Assembly (NCBI GenBank): GCA_038087015.1 | Contig: JASBNA010000004.1 | Coordinates: forward strand, 248,001 to 312,000 | Origin: Cerrena zonata | Lineage: Eukaryota; Basidiomycota; Agaricomycetes; Polyporales; Cerrenaceae | Reading direction: 5' to 3' | Length of the DNA stretch: 64,000 nt | Translations under genes and position numbers: made by a program | The notes under the pieces: generated by a model | Seen by the model: only the letters and a program-made list of their open reading frames with translations | The model's database searches: none | What the model was told of the DNA's origin: nothing | Shown: in pieces, positions 58,395 through 64,000 of the stretch | Layout of the letters: each line of letters opens with the position of its first letter | Numbering within the stretch: the stretch's first letter is position 1

Positions 58395-58901
58395 TCAAGA
58401 TACCCTGTATAGCCTCCTAGCAACCAGACATTCTGATAAGTAATTCAACGACGTACTTTCTATGTAAGCAGAAATCCGCTCTTCATCTGGAGAATCCCCT
58501 CTGAGCTGAAGGAGATCATGATCGTAGCCGTCATGGTGATATTGACTCGGAATATTGATGTTCTCCGAGGGACCCTTATGGTTTGATACAGAGATTCTAG
58601 TCAACTGTAGCATTGGCCATGAACGCCGCGTATTAGCTTTCACTGTCCGTATAGTTTGAACTTGAGGAGGGCAATTGCAGTACCAGTACAAAGATCGGCT
58701 GTGAACATAGTAGTTGCACTGAATGACGTTGTCATGGTCGACGGTGAGGAAAAGCCGATTCGGACTTGAGATGGATACACTGCCACGCGACGATCTTAGC
58801 AGGTTCGTCTTGTTTTTCTCTATACCGTGTCTGGCGGTTCCAGCACATTGCCGATATCGACCCTGACACAGTGACACTCCGGAACCCGCGATACTCATCA
58901 C
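58395..58901 (-). CDS. unrecognised open reading frame, 168 codons
   Basis: Single uninterrupted frame, no family recognised. The part from residue 45 on looks protein-like: RLFLTVDHDNVIQCNYYVHS, then QTIRTVKANTRRSWPMLQLT and HDLLQLRGDSPDEERISAYI. No signal peptide or membrane helix. A GTACGT sequence follows IE near the end, so the true gene may continue by splicing, but no normal acceptor was found. It lies in the region upstream of the second WOPR gene on the opposite strand. Confidence 0.35.
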   Translation of the reverse strand: MMSIAGSGVSLCQGRYRQCAGTARHGIEKNKTNLLRSSRGSVSISSPNRLFLTVDHDNVIQCNYYVHSRSLYWYCNCPPQVQTIRTVKANTRRSWPMLQLTRISVSNHKGPSENINIPSQYHHDGYDHDLLQLRGDSPDEERISAYIESTSLNYLSECLVARRLYRVS

Positions 58902-59436
58902 GTATTTCCCCTTTTTTACTTCCGTTTGTTGCCCTTATGTTCGCAACGCTTGTACGCTTCGTTGAACAGCCTAGAGCATGATGGCCAACAATTGTTGTTG
59001 TTGTTCGAAGAATTCCTGTATCATACATCTTTTTACATTTTTGGTTAGAAAAATACGGATTCCTGCCAGATGATGTGGGGATCATTCAAATGTTGCCATC
59101 TGTGAATAGTTCCGAATGACATAACAAGAACATCTTATATCGCCCAAGGCAACTAAATCTTTTCCCTCGTTTTTCCCTCGTGTACAACAGCCTCTCTCAG
59201 GATCAATCCGTAACAGCGGCTAGTCCCACCCCTTGTCAGTGATGGCCAGTGGTCAACTTCTTCCTGATAGTCTTCTTTCGCTGACGCTACCATCAACAAA
59301 AGGTATCCGGTGAATCGGTGAATCGGCGAGCCGCTGCCCTACTCTAGTCATACAAGAAGGCCCCGAACACAACTTTTGCGTTAACATTCCAGGATTGACC
59401 TTCCGTTGTCGCATATAGCACTCGAGCTCACTAACT

Positions 59437-60596
59437 ATGGCACAAGCGCCTACTTGTACTGGCATTCGGATACGCCACACTGAGGATGCCAACAGGATAT
59501 TTCATGCTGTTGCGCTGGGCCATCTTCAACTCTACAGGCGCAGGCTAACTGTTGAGGAGAGAAGAAGTATCCATACAGGATGTATATTCGTTTGGGAAGA
59601 ACGAAACACATCAGCAGAGGCGACAGGAGTAGGAGTTTTGCTTTATATTGATCCGCAACTGTCTAATGTTTCCTCATCTTAGGAGGGCATAGAACGTTGG
59701 ACAGACGGAAGACGCTGGAGCTGCTCGAAAGTAAAACTCGTACGTCACAGTGCATCCAATTGCTTTGTACCCTTGACTAGATCTCTTTGTTAGGACTTCC
59801 TCTTTTACCAAGAGAAGCTCCCCGACGTTAAAGATGAGCAAATCGCTGCATTCATGTAAGTACTACGAAGGTCAACTATAGAATACTCTCATGAAAAGGT
59901 GCTTATATAGGCGTCCGAATCAGCTGGTCAAACAGACTTATTCTGTGTTCGTTCAAACGCCATTCGGGCGTAAGAAGTGGCATCTAGGTACGCCTCACCC
60001 TCTCGAATACTTCCCGGCTAATCTTACGCGTGTTTATGTCTGCAGTTGCATATTACACTCCTGACACCCGTGATCATCTACATAGCGTGGATGACATTCC
60101 CCTTCTGCGGGATCTTCGTAACTCCGTCCCACCCAACGCATACCACCCTGCGCGGACTTCAAGAACACGAACTCGGGGAGAACCCATGGCTTCTCCTGAT
60201 CCGCAAAATTCGGCAGCGGCAACCAGAATACCCGTTTCACATATTCATGTACCACCACCTCGCCCACCTTCTCCAAACCCCTCCACACCCGACCTTATGC
60301 CACCATCTTGGGGGCATGATGGAGACAACGATGATGGTCCCGAGATGAGTTCTACACTGAACTCACCCGTGTCGTCAACACTGGAGATGCCGTTTCCATT
60401 TACACATGATCCAAAGTGGATTTTGGAGAATTGCGTTGCAGTATGCAATATCTACGAGACTCCGCATCGAAGCGTGATGGATGAGTCGATGGCGCTGGCA
60501 CCTCTGATTTATATGAAGGACTCTCCGTATCAGGCTCGTCAACCATTCGATGTAGATGCTCTGCGAGCACTCGAAACAGTGTCGTGGTCCATCTGA
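59437..60596 (+). CDS. Gti1/Pac2 (WOPR) transcription regulator 2
   Basis: Second member of the WOPR family, 13.6 kb from the first and on the other strand. Five exons: 59437-59628, 59683-59739, 59794-59855, 59911-59987 and 60046-60596 (939 nt, 312 residues). Start MAQAPTCTGIRIRHTEDANR parallels MQRPTCVNLRIRNANDANR of the first. WOPRa continues RRLTVEERRSIHTGCIFVWE and ERWTDGRRWSCSKVKLDFLF; WOPRb is LVKQTYSVFVQTPFGRKKWH, then VAYYTPDTRDHLHSVDDIPL. The C-terminal half is Pro/Ser-rich and differs completely from the paralogue. The intron before DFL is shared with gene 1; the gene-1 microexon is absent here. A DNA-binding developmental regulator by family; target and role unknown. Confidence 0.92.
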
Positions 60597-61171
60597 CAAC
60601 CTCTATGTGTGTTCGTCATTATGATTGATTCTATGATGATCTTCGGTCGCGGCCCCAGTCCTATGATATACCCACAACATTCTGTATCTTACTACGCCCC
60701 TTTTCGAAATCATACCCATTCTCTTTCGTTGGCTTAGGTGGGTTTGACTTGTGCCAGCATGAAACTGTTCAAACAGGTCTCAATCAGTCACGAGGGGCAA
60801 GTCTGCCTGATGTCTCTACGTAATATGCTCCTTATTCGAACGCTTCTCACACAGACGTTTTAGCATCGCAGTCGTACCACTGAAACACTCTTCAAGGATG
60901 AAACATGGCCTGTGTAGGTCCCTGCAGGGTACATACCAAAAGTGCGTCACGGACGATTATTATCTTACGAAATTGACTATTTATGAAGAGACACTACAAA
61001 GCGGAGACGAATAAGGATGCCTTCGACATCAAAACACAGCATTCATTGATGCTGCATCTGTTATCGTTCTATTGTATTTCAGGGTCTTGCCCGAAATCTC
61101 CCATGAAGAAGGTCGCAGTTTGAAGCCTATCGCGGTGATTTCGACTGGCAGTATTCACACAAATGGGGATA
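60597..61171. other. intergenic region
   Basis: 3' of the second WOPR gene. No frame of note. Confidence 0.4.
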
Positions 61172-62089
61172 TCAGAACTGCACCTGGTATTGTGCTATGC
61201 ATGAATGGCAACCTGTTTGGTAGCCTGCTCCATCAGTGAAAACTAGCTCGCCGATTATTGCATACGACGTACCACACAGAACCTCCCCTTTAGAGATCGT
61301 GGTATGTTCCGGAGACACCGGGAGTACACTTGAAGGTAATTTTTTCTTTCTTTTTGCCACAAATGATGGCTAACAGGTTAGTATCAGGCTTGAAACGCGC
61401 TCTGGTATATCTGAAGGTCGACAAATAATACTCTGATAGTACGATGGAAATTATACCTCCAATGCCAGATCAATCGCGTTTCCTTGCTGGCGGATGGGAG
61501 CCATGTGATCCATAAACGGCCTTCTGATTTCTCGAAAAAATCTGTACGAGTTGTTAAGCTTATGGTTGAGTGGTAAGCATGCACCGTGGTACCTCTTAGG
61601 GCTCGGCTGGGGTATGGCTGATCAGATCGTGCTTAGGCAGGCCGATGCTGTAAAACGGGGTCCGAAGAACTCCATCATGTAGCATGTAGGCTTTTCTTCA
61701 AATCGCAGCACAATTGCACCATTCTTACCTTTAGACCAACCAAGCACAAGGATGAACCCTGTCCTGTCAAGGCTCGCACGACTTACTCCACCAACTCTCA
61801 ATGGACAGAGGCACGCCTGACAAGATGGATCTAGACTAATCCACCTTAGCAATGCGGGTATGGTCGTCTGACCTCTGTGGCTTTCAATAATATGTTCAGT
61901 CAATTGAATCATAACGATCGAGTCAATGAGTGGGAACTGGTCCTCTAAACTAGGCTTCTTGCAAATGACATCTCCGTCCCCTTCACGCTCCCTCCGGCGG
62001 TCCTTCACACATCTCGAGCGAGACGCTTCCTTAAACCAACGAAGAAGGTCGGGGTTCGGCACTTTAACTTCTCCCGCAGATTCAAGCAT
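61172..62089 (-). CDS. unrecognised multi-exon gene, possibly decayed
   Basis: Family not recognised. Exon candidate 1 from ATG 62089 (MLESAGEVKVPNPDLLRWFK, then PALLRWISLDPSCQACLCPL and GFILVLGWSKGKNGAIVLRF) stays open to 61622. Near 61655-61665 a second frame becomes the better-looking one (FYSIGLPKHDLISHTPAEP) without a splice site. Candidate 2 (61538-61471) is open in two frames, one reading REIRRPFMDHMAPIRQQGNA. It joins through a GTATAA...TGTTAG intron to candidate 3 (LPVSPEHTTISKGEVLCG, then YAIIGELVFTDGAGYQTGCH) ending at 61172. The frame slip suggests a broken gene or a sequence error; an alternative GTAAG donor at about 61729 exists but gives stops. Confidence 0.35.
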
Positions 62090-62811
62090 ACGGCTCGTCG
62101 GTCGTTCGGTGGACTCGGAACCATCTCAAAAACTTGGTATATAAATGCGGATGACAGGTCTTCCGATCGCAACAGGTTCTATGAAACTTTATGAAGCTCT
62201 GAGCTAATATCAATAGAGTTCCACGGGTACGAAGCTATACGAAGACGTGCCTCGTTGCCTGCCTGTATTCACTGAAGGCTATTTCGCTCCCATCGTAATA
62301 TGTGCGATGCCGCTCAGGAGTGGAAATCTAATCTTCTTCGTAGAAGACCGCAGTCAATGCTAGAGGAACAGGCAAACTCTAGTATTTAGTCACAAGACAG
62401 CAATGAAACAACGCGTTCTGACAAGGTTCTGTTGGCAATAATCTTGGTTGTCGTATCCATTACGCCTCTGCTCAGATGGCCGTATCCTCGGGCGAACGAT
62501 CTGATGTTCCAGGCAAGATAATGATCAGATTATCGCTGTCTCCACTGCTACGTATTGCGGAAATCTACACGCAGTTGTTGCTGAACATCCCATACGATTC
62601 GAAATGCTACGATTCAGGACATAATGATACTCTCAATCATGACACGATGCCCGTTTCGCTTCCCGTCACTGGCGCAGATGATTTGACATCCAAGGACCGC
62701 TAGAAACTCCGGGCGAGAAACTTCCGCCTTGAATCGCCGAGAAAGTATGCAGCTGGGTATCGGAGGTTTCTGAACGAAGGGGATCGCTGTCTTGAGAATC
62801 TAGACTCCTGA
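62090..62811. other. intergenic region
   Basis: Spacer between the unassigned gene and the pepsin-like gene; only short chance frames. Confidence 0.35.
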
Positions 62812-64000
62812 CTAACGCGTGTCACCATCTTTGGGGCCTGATCGAGACGCTGACTTTTCCAATAACTTTCGGTGGACCGATATTTGAAAGGGTCGAGCTT
62901 TCCTGAATTCCTTCTCTGCGTCTTCTGGGGTGGTCGTTGCCACCATGCGGACGAAAGGAGTGTTGGCGTTTTGGGAAGTTTCATCTCCGAAGTCAAATCT
63001 AGGGAAGGTTGTATTGAGTTTTACTACTCAATTGAAGATATTCTAAATTGAACTAACGCGGCGTAGGTATTCTTGATGAATGGGACACCCATTATACCAT
63101 CGAAGAATTGACTTCTACCACTGATTCCTCTTGAGACCGAAGAGTCAGAGTGGGTTAAAGCGAATAGTGAAACGTGCATACCTGAAGGTAGCTTGACATT
63201 CTGTCTTATTTCCAACATTAACCACCCTGGTGAGATCAAGTGGATGTATAGGGAAATCCTTGCCTCTGCCAAATGACCTCGTTAGAGCTTATATTCAAAA
63301 AATGTCACCCAATGGCATGCACGAACCCAAATGTGAACTGCAATTGTGTGAAGTTCTCACAGGGTACTGTCCACAACGCATCGTCCAATTTAGCACCTGG
63401 GATACTGCTATAGATAAAATCCACAGCCGCCTCGGGGAGGATAGAGAAAGTGACACCCTGTATCTAATACTACTGAGAAACTCCCATTTATGACTGTATT
63501 TTGGGTATCGAACTTAAAGTCCTGTCCGTTGACACGCATCCCATCCATTTGACGGCCCATATAGGAAATTGAGCTAGCTGTCCAGAAGATTGACTTGAAG
63601 TAGTGAATAACTTCGGTTGGGAAGTGATATTCTTGTACCTTGGATCGAACTCGCCAATAGTAAATGCTCCATCCACAAGTCCATCGGGATCATCTTTACG
63701 ACCAAGAACCACAGTGAAGAAATTGGACAGCGTCTTGTTTTGAGCAAATAGATTCCCAAAGAATGTCAGACCGCGGTTGTCCTTGTCACCGAAGGCTGTT
63801 CGTGTATTATGGAGGATCGTAGATGACTGTTCAAAGCCGAGTCCCCATATTCCATGCATGCCCGCTTTGAAGAGAGATGAGAAATACTTTGTGTGCCGAG
63901 CATAGACGAGGGCTTTGTAACTGGCGATCAGTAAACATTCGGAATTGGGAGGATACACGTGCCTAACCTTGTGACTGTACTTGCATCGTGTCAATACCGA
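62812..64000 (-). pseudogene. pepsin-like aspartic protease, frame-broken and cut by window edge
   Basis: A1-type aspartic peptidase whose N-terminal part, with the first active Asp, lies beyond the right edge. Visible blocks, in order: AGMHGIWGLGFEQSSTIL, TFFGNLFAQNKTLSNFFTVV, GLVDGAFTIGEFDPRYKNIT, then MDGMRVNGQDFKFDTQ and SFSVVLDTG (second active-site triad), SILPEAAVDFIYSSIPGAKL, VPCENFTQLQFTFGGKDFPI, FFDGIMGVPFIKNTYAAFDF and TPFVRMVATTTPE, ending at 62812. The frame changes twice without splice sites: near 63585-63592 and at the CCC at 63456-63458, directly after the DTG. The two slips (+2 and +1) cancel. The remaining introns look normal. Either a recent pseudogene or assembly errors. 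Confidence 0.65.

Noticed and set aside
59309..59332. Short repeat of GGTGAATC in tandem
   Set aside because: Only two to three imperfect units; too short to call a minisatellite.
1..64000. Search for tRNA B-box, rRNA, CRISPR-like repeats, telomere repeats and LTRs
   Set aside because: Near matches such as GGTTCAAATA at 35041 and 44572 lack the rest of a tRNA; no spaced direct repeats or long terminal repeats were seen by eye.

Overview
The window reads as nuclear chromosome DNA from a filamentous basidiomycete (mushroom-type) fungus. Nearly every recognisable gene is cut by several short introns (mostly about 45-80 nt, GT-AG, a few GC-AG), genes lie on both strands without operons, and several families typical of Basidiomycota occur: a fungal kinase-like protein with the HxDCSxKN loop, a MYND protein, two Gti1/Pac2 (WOPR) regulators and pepsin-like proteins. 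I see no rRNA, tRNA, CRISPR array or viral gene. Exon boundaries come from reading frames and splice signals; where exon lengths are listed they sum to a multiple of three.

Layout. 1-5.4 kb: the C-terminally cut NADH pyrophosphatase (NPY1/NUDT12), a stretch of coding-like but unassigned exons, an HMG-box-like fragment and a complete YMC1-type mitochondrial carrier. 5.55-5.91 kb: a 360-bp element with 23-bp perfect terminal inverted repeats flanked by TA, a Tc1/mariner-pogo-type MITE. 6-17 kb: an unrecognised 371-residue protein, a kinase-like protein, an F-box protein, a CUE-domain (Cue5-like) protein and a MYND gene broken by an in-frame TGA. 17.7-24.4 kb: an unassigned gene, a CLC chloride channel/transporter (Gef1-like), the ARFRP1/Arl3 GTPase and the V-ATPase c'' proteolipid (VMA16), three genes that all act in Golgi/vacuole membrane trafficking and acidification. 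24.5-30.6 kb: a SETD6/Rkm4-type lysine methyltransferase, a CRAL-TRIO lipid-binding protein with a hydrophobic tail, and the PPG1 phosphatase. 30.8-41.3 kb: an unassigned coding-like stretch, a C2H2 zinc-finger protein, splicing factor CWC24, a CYS-3/MetR-like bZIP factor and an intracellular LysM protein. 41.3-49.4 kb: a WOPR regulator set in two gene-poor blocks of about 3.4 kb each. 49.5-57.2 kb: glycolipid transfer protein, free methionine-R-sulfoxide reductase, cytosolic cysteinyl-tRNA synthetase and a membrane-anchored pepsin-fold protein that has lost its DTG motif. 57.2-64 kb: unassigned reading frames, a second WOPR gene, and a second pepsin-like gene carrying two frame breaks and running off the right edge.

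Most of the window is housekeeping. The parts most worth a second look are the WOPR pair (with a predicted 4-nt microexon), the gene-poor blocks around the first of them, the TA-flanked MITE, the two altered aspartic-protease genes, the MYND gene with an internal stop, and several stretches with convincing codon-like open frames that I could not assign to any family. I did not find a clearly new multi-gene system.
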